The notes under the pieces are model-generated. The model was given only the letters and a program-made list of their open reading frames with translations. It had not been told where the DNA came from and did not search any database. This document shows, piece after piece, positions 38,393 through 49,728 of a stretch of DNA of 64,000 nt. This stretch comes from CBDCOD01 sp965219665 (GTDB taxonomy: Bacteria; Pseudomonadota; Gammaproteobacteria; CAKMZV01): positions 1 to 64,000 of the forward strand of contig CBDCOD010000025.1 of the NCBI GenBank assembly GCA_965219665.1, given 5' to 3'. Positions within the stretch are counted from its first letter, which is position 1; the number at the start of each line of letters is the position of its first letter. A program made the translations under genes and the position numbers.

Positions 38393-41300
38393 ATGCATAC
38401 GATCAATACACATAGCAATACACATAGCAGTACATTTAACAATACACTGTATTCCATCCAAAAACGGGTAGTTTTCTTGTTCTGCATAGTATCGGCATTG
38501 GTGTCGGCATCGCTGTGGTCAATGACAGCAAGTGCAGCTGCGCCAGTTGCTTTAAGCCATAGTGAGTCCGAACAAAGCTTTGCCCTCACTGTAACCCAAG
38601 TGAATAACAGCCCGCCTGTGGTAGCTCCAAGCCTGCGCATTGTGCGCACCTATGCAGGCAGCGGCGTTATCGATTTTGCAGATGGTAGCGCCCTGACAGC
38701 ACAATTCAACGCTCCAGGCGGTATTGCTCGGGCAACCGATGGACGCGTCTTTGTTGCAGATAGTTTCAATAACCGCATCCGAGTAATCAGTGCCGATGGT
38801 GCGACGGTTTCCACTTATGCAGGTGATGGCGTTGGGGGCTTTGCAGATGGCAGCACCAGCACGGCAAGCTTTGCCCAACCTCAAGGCGTTGCCCTGGCAG
38901 CCGATGGACGCCTCTTTGTTGCAGATGAGCTCAATAACCGTATTCGCGTCATTAGTGCCGATGGTGCGACTGTTTCCACTTATGCAGGCACAGGCATTGG
39001 TTTTGACTTCGCCGATGGCAGCACCAGCACGGCACGCTTTAGTCTTCCAAGCGGCGTTGCCGTGGCAGCCGATGGACGCCTCTTTGTTGCAGATACTTTC
39101 AATCACCGTATTCGCGTGATTAGTGCCGATGGTGCTACCGTCTCTACTTATGCAGGCAGTGGTTTTGGCTTCGCCAATGGCAGCACCACCACGGCACGCT
39201 TTGACCAACCTCAAGGCGTTGCCGTAGCAGCCGATGGGCGCGTCTTTGTTGCAGATACTCTGAATCACCGCATTCGCGTCATTAGTGCCGATGGTGCTAC
39301 CGTCTCTACCTATGCGGGCAGTGGTAATACGGGAACTTTCGGCGGTGGCTTTGCAGATGGCAGCACCAGCACCGCTCGCTTTGAAGACCCAACCGATCTT
39401 GTAGTTGCCTCCGATGGTCGGCTGTTTGTTGCTGATAGGGATAACAGTCGGATTCGCGTGATTAGTGCCGATGGTGCCTCTGTCTCTACCTATGCAGGTA
39501 GTGGTACAGCTACCCAAACCAATGAGCTTCAAGCATTACAAGCCGCTGTTGATATAGATTTAAGCGCTCCGCGAAGAATGACTCTTGCGCCGGATGGACG
39601 CCTCTTTTTCACTGACTCAGGTAGCCATCGTATTCGCGTGATTGAAGTCGTTTCCTCAACTTCTGAAAACTTTGGCTCTGTTACCTTAGGCGCTGGATTT
39701 CATGGGGCTGGAACGCACGTTATTGGTGCACAAAACCTATTTTTTGATGCAGAAGGTAATGACTTAAGCTTCAGCATTCTCTCTGGTAATGAGGACGGCT
39801 TATTTGCCATTGATGCAGCCAGTGGCAGGGTTACGCTGGAAGTCAGTTTAACCGATACACATATAGGGAGCAACACGCTGGTTATCCAGGCACAAGATCT
39901 TGCTGGCAGCGCCACCGTAACCCTTACCATCGTAGTGGAAGAGGTGAACGAGCCTCCCACGTTCGCCCTGTCTACCAGCACTTTGGAATTAGATGAAGAT
40001 TTCGGCACTAATACCGATATTGTGGTAGTGAATCCCGATGATGGGGATGGCACCAACCAGCTACTTATTTATGGCATTACCCCTTTCAGAACAGACTTTG
40101 CTACACTGGCTATTGACGGACAATCTGGCGTAGTAACCATCAATTCTATAGCCGATGGCTTTGGCTCAGCGGTGATTACGGTCATTGTGAACGATACCTC
40201 TGCTGTCAATAATGTGGCAACACAGACCTTTATTTTGACAGTTAATGAGGTGAATGATCCACCCGTTTTTGCACTGTCAACTGCTGTGCTGACACTGAAT
40301 GAGGATTTTGGAACCAGTACGGGTATTAGCGTGGTGAGTGCAAATGATGGCGACAATAGCGATCAAGTGATTACTTATCGTATTAATTCTACTAATACCG
40401 GATTTGCTACTTTAGCAATTGATGCGCAAACAGGGGAGGTTACTATAAGCAGTGTCGCTAATGGATTTGGGAGTGCAGTCATTACAGTGATAGCAGAAGA
40501 TGATGGTGGCGGCGATACCAACCAGTCAACCCAAACCTTTATGCTGACTGTGCTGGATGTGATTGATAGTGTGTTAGCACAGCGCATTAGTGTGTATGCA
40601 GGACAGATTGGGGATAATGCCTTAGTCAATGGAAGCTCCTCTACTGCGCGATTTGACACGCCTAAAGGGCTTGCATTACGAGCAGATGGTAGCCTCCTGA
40701 TTGTGGATTCAGGCAATAACGTTATCCGCTTGATTAGTGCCGATGGTGCTACTGTGTCAACGTACCCAGATAGCAGTGCTACCAGTACGTTTAATCAACT
40801 GGCAGATATTGCTGCTACTGTGGACGGGCGTGTGTTTGTGGCAGATAGCGGTGCGCGGAAAATTTTGGTTATCAGCGCAGATGGCTCCACCATTTCTGTG
40901 TATGCAGGCAGTGGTAGTGCCGGTTCTGAGAATGGCAATAGTTTAGCGACTGCGCAATTCAGTGAGCCGGTTAGCCTTGCCGTTACTGAGGATGGACGTT
41001 TGTTTATTGGCGATGTGGGCAGCAATCGGATTCGTGTTATCAATGCTAATGGCAGTACTGTCTCTACCTATTTTGATGGAGATGGTCAGTTTGTACCTAA
41101 CGATATTAGTATTGCCGCAGATGGTCGTATATTTGTAGCAGATACCGACAATAACCGTATTGCAGTGATCAATGCTGCTGGTACTGCTGTTGCTAACTAT
41201 GCTGGCGCGAATGCAGGGTATGTGGATGGCGCGATTGCTTCGGCGCAATTTAACCAACCTCAGGCGGCTTTTATTGCTGGTCGTACTGTGTTTGTTGCAG

Positions 41301-41884
41301 ATAGCAATAATGATGTGGTCCGCCTTATTGATGCGCGTGTTTCTACGGTATCTACGTTGATTGCTGATACAGGCGATTTGGTATTAGATGCGCCTGCAGG
41401 GATTGTGGTATCAACTGATGGAAGCTCTGTGTTTATTGCTGATCAGAATAATCATCGGATTGTGTTAGTTGAAACGGGCAATAACCTGCCTACTATCAGT
41501 GCGCCTGCAACGTTCTCTTTGCCGGTGAACGCTAATCGCTCTGTCAGCGTAACCGCTACGGACACAGATGAAACAGCTTCTCTTTCTTTCCAAGTGTCTG
41601 GTGGTGCAGATTTGTTGACATTGACTACTGCAACAAACAGCCTGATGATTCGCAGCGGCAGTGATATGGGCAGCACAACGCTTACGCTGCATACCAGTGA
41701 TTCCTTAGGTGCGCATACTTATGCGGAGTTAGTTGTGACAGTTACAGCACAACCTGCCAGCAGTGGTGGCGGGGGTGGTGGTGGCTGTAGCTTACAGTCT
41801 GAATCAGGCGCAATAGACTGGACGCTATGGTTGCTTGCTCTATTGAGTTTAGCTGCACTGCGTGGCTATCGCCGCTCTACATAA
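38393..41884 (+). CDS. NHL/cadherin-repeat secreted protein, copy C
   Basis: 1163 residues, intact. Signal peptide (1-50), NHL propeller of six blades (about 70-430), a cadherin-like bridge (ENFGSVTLGAGF), two cadherin-like repeats (about 520-720), a second NHL propeller nearly identical to that of A and D (about 725-1015), a final cadherin-like domain, Gly-run, and CSLQSESGAIDWTLW plus hydrophobic stretch. The last residues are YRRST instead of YRRRVS because a deletion joined the gene end to the far side of the usual 200-base spacer. Only 43 bases then separate it from copy D. The ribosome binding site CACAGGACTATT precedes the ATG as in the other copies. Confidence 0.85.
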   Translation: MHTINTHSNTHSSTFNNTLYSIQKRVVFLFCIVSALVSASLWSMTASAAAPVALSHSESEQSFALTVTQVNNSPPVVAPSLRIVRTYAGSGVIDFADGSALTAQFNAPGGIARATDGRVFVADSFNNRIRVISADGATVSTYAGDGVGGFADGSTSTASFAQPQGVALAADGRLFVADELNNRIRVISADGATVSTYAGTGIGFDFADGSTSTARFSLPSGVAVAADGRLFVADTFNHRIRVISADGATVSTYAGSGFGFANGSTTTARFDQPQGVAVAADGRVFVADTLNHRIRVISADGATVSTYAGSGNTGTFGGGFADGSTSTARFEDPTDLVVASDGRLFVADRDNSRIRVISADGASVSTYAGSGTATQTNELQALQAAVDIDLSAPRRMTLAPDGRLFFTDSGSHRIRVIEVVSSTSENFGSVTLGAGFHGAGTHVIGAQNLFFDAEGNDLSFSILSGNEDGLFAIDAASGRVTLEVSLTDTHIGSNTLVIQAQDLAGSATVTLTIVVEEVNEPPTFALSTSTLELDEDFGTNTDIVVVNPDDGDGTNQLLIYGITPFRTDFATLAIDGQSGVVTINSIADGFGSAVITVIVNDTSAVNNVATQTFILTVNEVNDPPVFALSTAVLTLNEDFGTSTGISVVSANDGDNSDQVITYRINSTNTGFATLAIDAQTGEVTISSVANGFGSAVITVIAEDDGGGDTNQSTQTFMLTVLDVIDSVLAQRISVYAGQIGDNALVNGSSSTARFDTPKGLALRADGSLLIVDSGNNVIRLISADGATVSTYPDSSATSTFNQLADIAATVDGRVFVADSGARKILVISADGSTISVYAGSGSAGSENGNSLATAQFSEPVSLAVTEDGRLFIGDVGSNRIRVINANGSTVSTYFDGDGQFVPNDISIAADGRIFVADTDNNRIAVINAAGTAVANYAGANAGYVDGAIASAQFNQPQAAFIAGRTVFVADSNNDVVRLIDARVSTVSTLIADTGDLVLDAPAGIVVSTDGSSVFIADQNNHRIVLVETGNNLPTISAPATFSLPVNANRSVSVTATDTDETASLSFQVSGGADLLTLTTATNSLMIRSGSDMGSTTLTLHTSDSLGAHTYAELVVTVTAQPASSGGGGGGGCSLQSESGAIDWTLWLLALLSLAALRGYRRST

Positions 41885-41927
41885 CAACGCATCCATTCAT
41901 TCATATCAATAATCACACAGGACTATT

Positions 41928-44900
41928 ATGCATACGATCAATATACATAGCAGTACATTTAACAATACACTGTATTCCATCCAAAAACGCTTAGTTTTCT
42001 TGCTCTGCATCGTATCGGCATTGGTGTCGGCATCGCTGTGGTCAATGACAGCAAGTGCAGCTGCGCCAGTTGCTTTAAGCCATATTTTGACTGTACACAC
42101 CTACGCAGGGGGCGGGAATGGCCCTGACGGCACCTCCGATGGCAACAGCACCAAAACCGCGCGGTTTGATGCACTCGGACTCAATGGTGGGCTTAGAGTA
42201 GCACCGGATGGGCGCCTCTTTGTCCCGGGCCGTGAGCGCTTACGCGTGGTGAGCGCGGATGGCAGAACGGTATCCACCTACGCTGGTGGTGGCAGCGTGG
42301 ATGTAGATAGCGCCAGCACCGCCAATATTCGTTTTCGCGAACTCCAAGACGTAGCCATTCACCCCGATGGACGCGTGTTTGTTTTAGATGGATTCTCTGG
42401 GCATCGCGTGTATGTTATTGACCCAACTGGCAGCACCGCCTCTCTCTATGCGGGCGGGGGATCAAATAGCGTTGCTGGCAGTTTTGCAGATGGTGCCAGC
42501 ACTACCACTGCGCGCTTTAACCGACCTTTTGGGATGGCGCTTCGCTCTGATGGACGGCTTTTCATTGCCGACACAAACAACCATCGCATTCGCGTCATCA
42601 GCGCGGATGGCGCCACCGTTTCTACCTATGCAGGCAATGGCAATCCAGGATTGGTTGATGGCGATGCGGATGCGGCTGAGTTTAACGGCCCTGTCAGCCT
42701 GGCATTTGCTACCGATGGGCGCCTCTTTGTCGGCGATGGCAACAACCGCCGCATTCGAGTGATTAGTGCCGATGGCAATACGGTTTCCACCTACGCCGGT
42801 CGCGGTGCCACTGGCGAAACAAGATCAGATGCACCATTCCCGCCCGCTGATAGCATCGATTTTTTTGATGTTTCCTATATTGCTATTACCACCGATGGGC
42901 GCATTCTAGTCAGCGATGATGGCTCTCATATATTCGGGTCGTCAGCGCGGATAGCAGCCGTGTTTCTGTGTATGCAGGCGCTAATGGAGTCGCCCCTGGC
43001 AACATAAGATCAGGCTTTCCCTTTAACCCCTTAAATGAAGGTCCTGCTGCAGAGGCAGGTTTTAGAACCCCTAGGGGCATCGCTATTGATGCGACTGGGC
43101 GGGTATTTGTCGCCAATCGTGATTTTTCCTTAGTGAGCGTTATTGCCCCCAGTTTGGCAGTGGCAGATATCCCCCCTGCGCAATTAAGCGCTGCACAGCA
43201 AGTACGCGGAGCAAGCGTCTTCAGCGCTAGCGTGGTGCAATCCCTATTTAGCGATGCGGATGGGAGCACCTTAAGCTACAGCTTGGTCGAAACCAGTTCG
43301 GCGACGGCTGTATCCTTTGCCATCGATAGCGTCAGTGGCACTATCACCTACCTTCAGCCCACAGAGGCGCTGGCTAATACGCAAACACTGGTGATTGCCG
43401 CCAGTGATGAGCAAGGCACAGCTACTTCCCGTCTGACGGTTATTTCTGAACCCTTGAGCAACTACCCGCCCCAGTTTCGTTTATCCACCAGTGCCCTCAC
43501 GCGCGTAGAAGGGTTTGCAGACCCCATAACCATTACCATCAATGACCCAGATGATGGGGATACGGACGGTATAGAGCAGCCGATTACATACAGCCTGCGC
43601 ATAGCCCCTAATGACTTATCGGCGCCTTTTGCAAGATTTGCGATTGACCCACAATCAGGCACAATCACCATTACCAGTATCAGCGGCGCAGGCGTGTTTG
43701 GCAATATAACCGTTCGGGTTATTGCTGATGATGGCAGTAACAGCCGTAGTGAGTCCGAACAAAGCTTTACCCTCACTGTAACCCAAGTGAATAACAGCCC
43801 GCCTGTGGTAGCTCCAAGTCTGCGCACTGTGCGCACCTATGCAGGCAGCGGTGTTAGCGATTTTGCAGATGGTAGTGCTCTGACAGCACAATTCAACCTT
43901 CCAGGCGGTATTGCCCGTGCAGCCGATGGACGGCTTTTCATTGCCGATACTTTCAATCACCGCATCCGAGTAATCAGTGCCGATGGTGCCACTGTTTCCA
44001 CTTATGCAGGTAATGGCATTGAGAGCTTTGCAGATGGCAGCACCAGAACGGCAAGCTTTGCCCAACCTCGAGGCGTTGCCTTGGCAGCCGATGGACGCCT
44101 CTTTGTTGCAGATGAGCTCAATCACCGCATTCGGGTCATTAGGGCCGATGGTGCTACCGTCTCTACTTATGCAGGCAGCGGCATTATCGATATTGCAGAT
44201 GGCAACATCAGGGCGGCAAGCTTTGCCCAACCTGTAGGCGTTGCCTTGGCAGCCGATGGACGCCTCTTTGTTGCAGATAGTTTCAATGACCGTATTCGGG
44301 TCATTAGTGCCGATGGTGCTACCGTCTCTACTTATGCAGGCAGTGGTTTTGGCTTCGCCAATGGCAGCACAAGCACCGCACGCTTTATCGAACCTCAAGG
44401 CGTTGCCGTGGCAGCCGATGGGCGCGTCTTTGTTGCAGATACGGGCAATCACCGTATTCGCGTCATTAGTGCCGATGGTGCGACTGTTTCCACTTATGCA
44501 GGTGATGGCGTTGACGGCTTTGCAGATGGCAGCACGAGCACCGCTCAGTTTGATAGCCCAACCGATGTTGTAGTTGCCTCCGATGGTCGGCTGTTTGTTG
44601 CTGACACAAATAACAATCGGATTCGCGTCATTAGTGCCGATGGTGCCTCTGTCTCTACCTATGCAGGTAGTGGTGCAACTGCCCAAGCTAATGAGGATCA
44701 AGAATCACAAACCGCTCTTGATGTAGATTTAAGCGAACCGCGAAGAATGACGCTTGCGCCGGATGGTCGCCTCTTTTTCACTGACTCAAATAGCCATCGT
44801 ATTCGCGTGATTGAATTCATTTCCTCAACTTCTGAAAACTTTGGCTCTGTTACCTTAGGCGCTGGATTTCAAGGGGCTGGAACGCGCGTTATTAGCGCAC

Positions 44901-47900
44901 AAAGCCTATTTTTTGATGCTGAAGGTAATGACTTAACCTTCAGCATTCTCTCTGGTAATGAGGACGGCTTATTTGCCATCGATGCAGCCAGTGGCAGGGT
45001 TACGCTGGCAGACAGTTTAACCGATAGACAAACAGGGATCAACACGCTGGTTATCCAGGCACAAGATCTTGCTGGCAGCGCCACCGTAACCCTTACCATC
45101 GTAGTGGAAGAGGCGAACCAACCTCCCACGTTCGCTCTGTCTACCAGCACTTTGGAATTAGATGAAGATTTCGGCACTAATACCGATATTGTGGTAGTGA
45201 ATCCCGATGATGGGGATGCCGCGATTGAGCAAACGCTGACTTATAGTATTTTTACGCATCAGCCTGAAGTGCTCGCTGCATTGGTTAGTATAGCGATTAG
45301 CACTGAAACAGGCGCGGTTACCCTGAGCAGTGTGGACAATGCTTTTGGTGAGGTGACGCTCACTGTACAAGTAAACGAATCTTCTGACACCGATAGCATG
45401 GCACACCAAACTTTTTTATTGCGCATCAATAGCGTGAATGATGCACCACGTTTTACGTTATCGGATGCAGCAATCACCTTAGAGGAAGAGTTTAGCGAAA
45501 ACACCAGCATCACCGTGAGCAGCAGCGATGATGGGGATGGCTCCAACCAGCCACTGACTTATGGTATTAGCCCTGCCAGTACAGACTTTGCTACACTGGC
45601 TATTGACGCACAATCTGGCGCAGTAACCATCAATTCTATAGCCGATGGCTTTGGCTCAGCGGTGATTACGGTCACTGTGGATGATGCCTCTGCTACCAAT
45701 AATGTGGCAACCCAAACTTTTATGCTAACCGTTAGTAATGTGAACGATGCCCCCAACTTAACCCTAAGCACCAACGTATTAACCTTGAACGAGGATTTTG
45801 GCTCCAATGTGGTGGGTATTATTGAAAATGCTGACGATGGGGATGGCACCAATCAAGTCCTATCCTATAGCGTGAGCACCAACAATGTTGGCTTTAGCAC
45901 ACTGACTATCAATCCACAATCAGGGACACTTACCTTGACCAGTATAGCGGATGCTTTTGGTGAGGCAACCCTTACCATAACGGTGACTGATTCTTCTGCT
46001 ACCAACAATGTGGCAACCCAAACTTTTATGCTAACCGTTAGTAATGTGAACGAAGCCCCCAACTTGACCCTAAGCACCAATGTATTAACCTTGAACGAGG
46101 ATTTTGGCTCCAATGTGGTAGGTATTATTGAAAATGCTGACGATGGGGATGGCACCAATCAAGTCCTATCCTATAGCGTGAGCACCAACAATGTCGGCTT
46201 TACCACACTGGCTATCGATGCACAATCAGGGACACTTACCTTGACCAGTATAGCGGATGCTTTTGGTGAGGCAACCCTTACCATAACGGTGACTGATTCT
46301 TCTGCTACCAACAATGAGGCAACCCAAGTCCTTAGATTACGAGTACTCCCCGTGAATGACCCGCCTGCCTTTTCCCTCTCTACGACCACACTGAGGCTCA
46401 TTGAGGACTTTGCTCAAGCAATAACTGTATCGGTGGTGAACCCAAATGATGGTGATGCAGATGGCATGGAGCAAACTTTAACCTATAGCATATCACCGGT
46501 TAGTTTAGGGGTGGTTGCTATAAGCTTTGATGCCAATTCAGGTCAAGTAATTCTCAATAGCGTTGCCGATGCCAATAGCATTACCCCGATTCTGTTTGAA
46601 ATAACTGCGAATGATGGTGGCGCGGTCAATAATCTATTCTCGCAATCATTTACCCTTGAGATTGAGCCTGTGGATGACCCGGGGAATGACCCGCCTAATG
46701 TTGTGCTGTCAACTACTGTGCTCACGCTGGATGAAGATTTTGGCAGTGCTTCTATAACTGTGGTGAGTAGCAATGACGGGGATGGCACCAATCAACCTTT
46801 GACTTATAGTATAAGCCCCACTAATATCGGTTTTGCAACGATTTCTATTGATAGCAACTCAGGCGCTATAACCCTGAGTAGTGTCGATAACCAATTTGGG
46901 CAAGCCACTTTGTTTGTGACGGTGGATGACTCTGCTCCTGAGGATAATCTTTCAATCATACAGCTTGTTGTTAGGGCACGTGCTGTGAACGATGTGCCTG
47001 CTTTTACCTTATCACGAACGGCGCTGACGCTAAATGAGAATTTTGGCAGGGCAACAGTCAACGTAGCCAGTAGTGATGACGGTGATAATGGCGTACAAAC
47101 CCTCTCTTATACTATCAGCACAATGAATGTTGGTTTTGCCACATTAACGATTGATAGCGCGTCAGGTGAAGTGCGTCTTTCGAGTGTGCTTAATGCTATT
47201 GGATCAGCGGCGATTACGGTAACGGTAGATGACTCTTCTGCTGCCAATAATGTGGCAACACAGACCTTTACTTTGACAGTTAATGAGGTGAATGATCCAC
47301 CCGTTTTTGCACTGTCAACTGCTGTGCTGACACTGAATGAGGATTTTGGAACCAATACGGGTATTAGCGTGGTGAGTGCAAATGATGGCGACAATGGCGA
47401 TCAAGTGATTACTTATCGTATTAATTCTACTAATACTGGATTTGCTACTTTAGCAATTGATGCGCAAACAGGGGAGGTTACTATAAGCAGTGTCGCTAAT
47501 GGATTTGGGAGTGCAGTCATTACAGTGATAGCAGAAGATGATGGTGGCGGCGATACCAACCAGTCAACCCAAACCTTTATGCTGACTGTGCTGGATGTGG
47601 TTGATAGTGTGTTAGCACAGCGCATTAGTGTGTATGCAGGACAGGTTGGGGTTAATGCCTTAGTCAATGGAAGCTCCTCTACTGCGCGATTTGACACGCC
47701 TAAAGGGCTTGCATTACGAGCAGATGGTAGCCTCCTGATTGTGGATTCAGGCAATAACGTTATCCGCTTGATTAGTGCCGATGGTGCTACTGTGTCAACG
47801 TACCCAGATAGCAGTGCTACCAGTACGTTTAATCAACTGGCAGATATTGCTGCTACTGTGGACGGGCGTGTGTTTGTGGCAGATAGCGGTGCGCGGCAAA

Positions 47901-48919
47901 TTTTGGTTATCAGTGCAGATGGCTCCACCATTTCTGTGTATGCAGGTAGCGGTGTTGCCGGTTCTGAGAATGGCAATAGTTTAGCGACTGCGCAATTCAT
48001 TGAGCCGGTTAGCCTTGCCGTTGCTGAGGATGGACGTTTATTTATTGGCGATGTGGGCAGCAATCGGATTCGTGTTATCAATGCTGAGGGCAGTGCTGTC
48101 TCTACCTATTTTGATGGAGAGGGTCGCTTTGTACCTAACGATATTAGTATTGCCGCAGATGGTCGTATATTTGTAGCAGATACCGACAATAACCGTATTG
48201 CAGTGATCAATGCTGCTGGTACTGCTGTTGCTAACTATGCTGGCGCGAATGCAGGGTATGTGGATGGTGCGATTGCTTCGGCGCAATTCAACCAACCTCA
48301 GGCGGCTTTTATTGCTGGTCGTACTGTGTTTGTTGCAGATAGCAATAATGATGTGGTCCGCCTTATTGATGCGCGTGTTTCTACGGTATCTACGTTGATT
48401 GCTGATACAGGCGATTTGGTATTAGATGCGCCTGCAGGGATTGTGGTATCAACTGATGGAAGTTCTGTGTTTATTGCTGATCAGAATAATCATCGGATTG
48501 TGTTAGTTGAAACGGGCAATAACCTGCCTACTATCAGTGCGCCTGCAACGTTCTCTTTGCCGGTGAACGCTAATCGCTCTGTCAGCGTAACCGCTACGGA
48601 CACAGATGAAACAGGCTCTCTTTCTTTCCAAGTGTCTGGTGGCGCAGATTTGTTGACATTGACTACAGCAACAAACAGCCTGATAATTCGCAGCGGCAGT
48701 GATATGGGCAGCACAACGCTTACGCTGCATACCAGTGATTCCTTAGGTGCGCATACTTATGCGGAGTTAGTTGTGACAGTTACCGCTGCGGTAGCACAAC
48801 CTGCCAGCAGTGGTGGCTGTAGCTTACAGTCTGAATCAGGCGCAATAGACTGGACGCTATGGTTGCTTGCTCTATTGAGTTTAGCTGCACTGTGTGGCTA
48901 TCGCCGCAGGGTATCTTAG
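41928..48919 (+). pseudogene. Giant NHL/cadherin-repeat secreted protein, copy D (one frameshift)
   Basis: The largest copy, about 2330 codons if joined. The first frame (41928-43007) has the signal peptide and an extra N-terminal NHL propeller (VSADG.TVSTYAGGG, DGRVFVLDG). A one-base loss near 42927 shifts into the second frame (open 42968-48919, 1983 codons), which holds a cadherin-like pair, a six-blade NHL propeller (43800-44800), about ten cadherin-like repeats including a fresh 306-base duplication (45741-46046 and 46047-46352), the second propeller (47600-48500), a final cadherin-like domain and the sorting tail ending RRRVS. Two separate products or a switched full-length protein are possible. 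Confidence 0.8.
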
Positions 48920-48991
48920 ATGAAAGGCAGAAATGCCGTTTTATGTGACACAATTGCCATTCATTCATATCAATAATCACACAGAACTATT

Positions 48992-49318
48992 ATGCATACG
49001 ACCAATACACATAGCAGTACACATAAGCAATACATTTAACAATACACTGTATTCCAACCAAAAACGCTTAGTTTTCTGGTTCTGCATAGTATCGGCATTG
49101 GTGTCGGCATCGCTGTGGTCGATGACAGCAAGTGCAGCTGCGCCAGTTGCTTTAAGCCATATTTTGTCTGTACACAACCTACGCAGGGGGTGGGAATGGC
49201 CCTGACAGCACCTCCGATGGCAACAGCACCAAAACCGCGCGGTTTGATATATTAGGATCAATGGTGGGCTTACAGTAGCACCAGATGGGGGCGCCTCTTT
49301 GTCACGAACCGTGAGCGC
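48992..49318 (+). pseudogene. 5' remnant of a fifth NHL/cadherin-repeat gene
   Basis: Matches the start of copies A and D: ATGCATACGACC, the signal-peptide coding stretch (about 49060-49160) and the first blade with the DSTSDGNSTKTARFD-like segment. Several one-base changes break the frame (first stop after 15 codons), the ribosome binding site is weakened to ACAGAACTATT, and homology ends at about 49318 inside the first propeller. It marks the right edge of the tandem family. Confidence 0.75.
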
Positions 49319-49540
49319 TTCCACAGCTTGTTCTTGGCTGAGCAGGTTGTCGTCGCTATCCTTAAGTGTTGACACATTAATAATACTTTGGTGATTATCA
49401 ACTGGCTGCGCAACCACACTGCCATCATCGTTAACAATGAGTGATGCATACTCGGCATTAACCCACAGGGGCTATTTTGCCGCGCTATTAAGAGAAAGAA
49501 GTGCAAAAAGCACTATTGTTGTGATACCTGTTATGATTTT
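49319..49540 (-). pseudogene. 5' remnant of an exported protein gene
   Basis: On the minus strand a signal-peptide-like stretch (ITGITTIVLFALLSLNSAA) is followed by an in-frame TAG and then VNAEYASLIVNDDGSVVAQ and a further 30 codons, ending exactly where the fifth NHL remnant begins. No ATG precedes it in frame. This looks like the first part of a secreted-protein gene cut by the recombination that truncated the NHL copy. The family is not recognised. Confidence 0.4.
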
Positions 49541-49571
49541 TATATACTACATATATATGTGAAACACAGGT

Positions 49572-49605
49572 GGTGGAAATGCACGTTTGCACGAAAATTT
49601 CCACC
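49572..49605. repeat. Inverted repeat downstream of hvfX
   Basis: GGTGGAAAT and ATTTCCACC form a perfect 9-bp inverted repeat with a 16-base loop that itself contains GCACG/TGCAC. There is no U-tract, so it is not called as a terminator. It lies about 125 bases beyond the hvfX stop. Confidence 0.4.
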
Positions 49606-49728
49606 AGAAGGTCATTTGATTTGAAAAAGACTTTTTATTTCAAATACTTAAAAACATGTATTTTTTAAGATTGGTACCCTTCTAGAGGGACTTTCTTAGT
49701 TTGCACAGTTAAGCAATCGATCAGTATC

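Noticed and set aside
28982..48730. Dozens of minus-strand frames opposite the NHL/cadherin genes
   Set aside because: They are antisense shadows created by the repetitive, stop-poor coding strand and recur with each repeat.
49572..49605. Terminator for hvfX
   Set aside because: Good stem but no T run on either side and over 120 bases past the stop; kept only as an inverted repeat.
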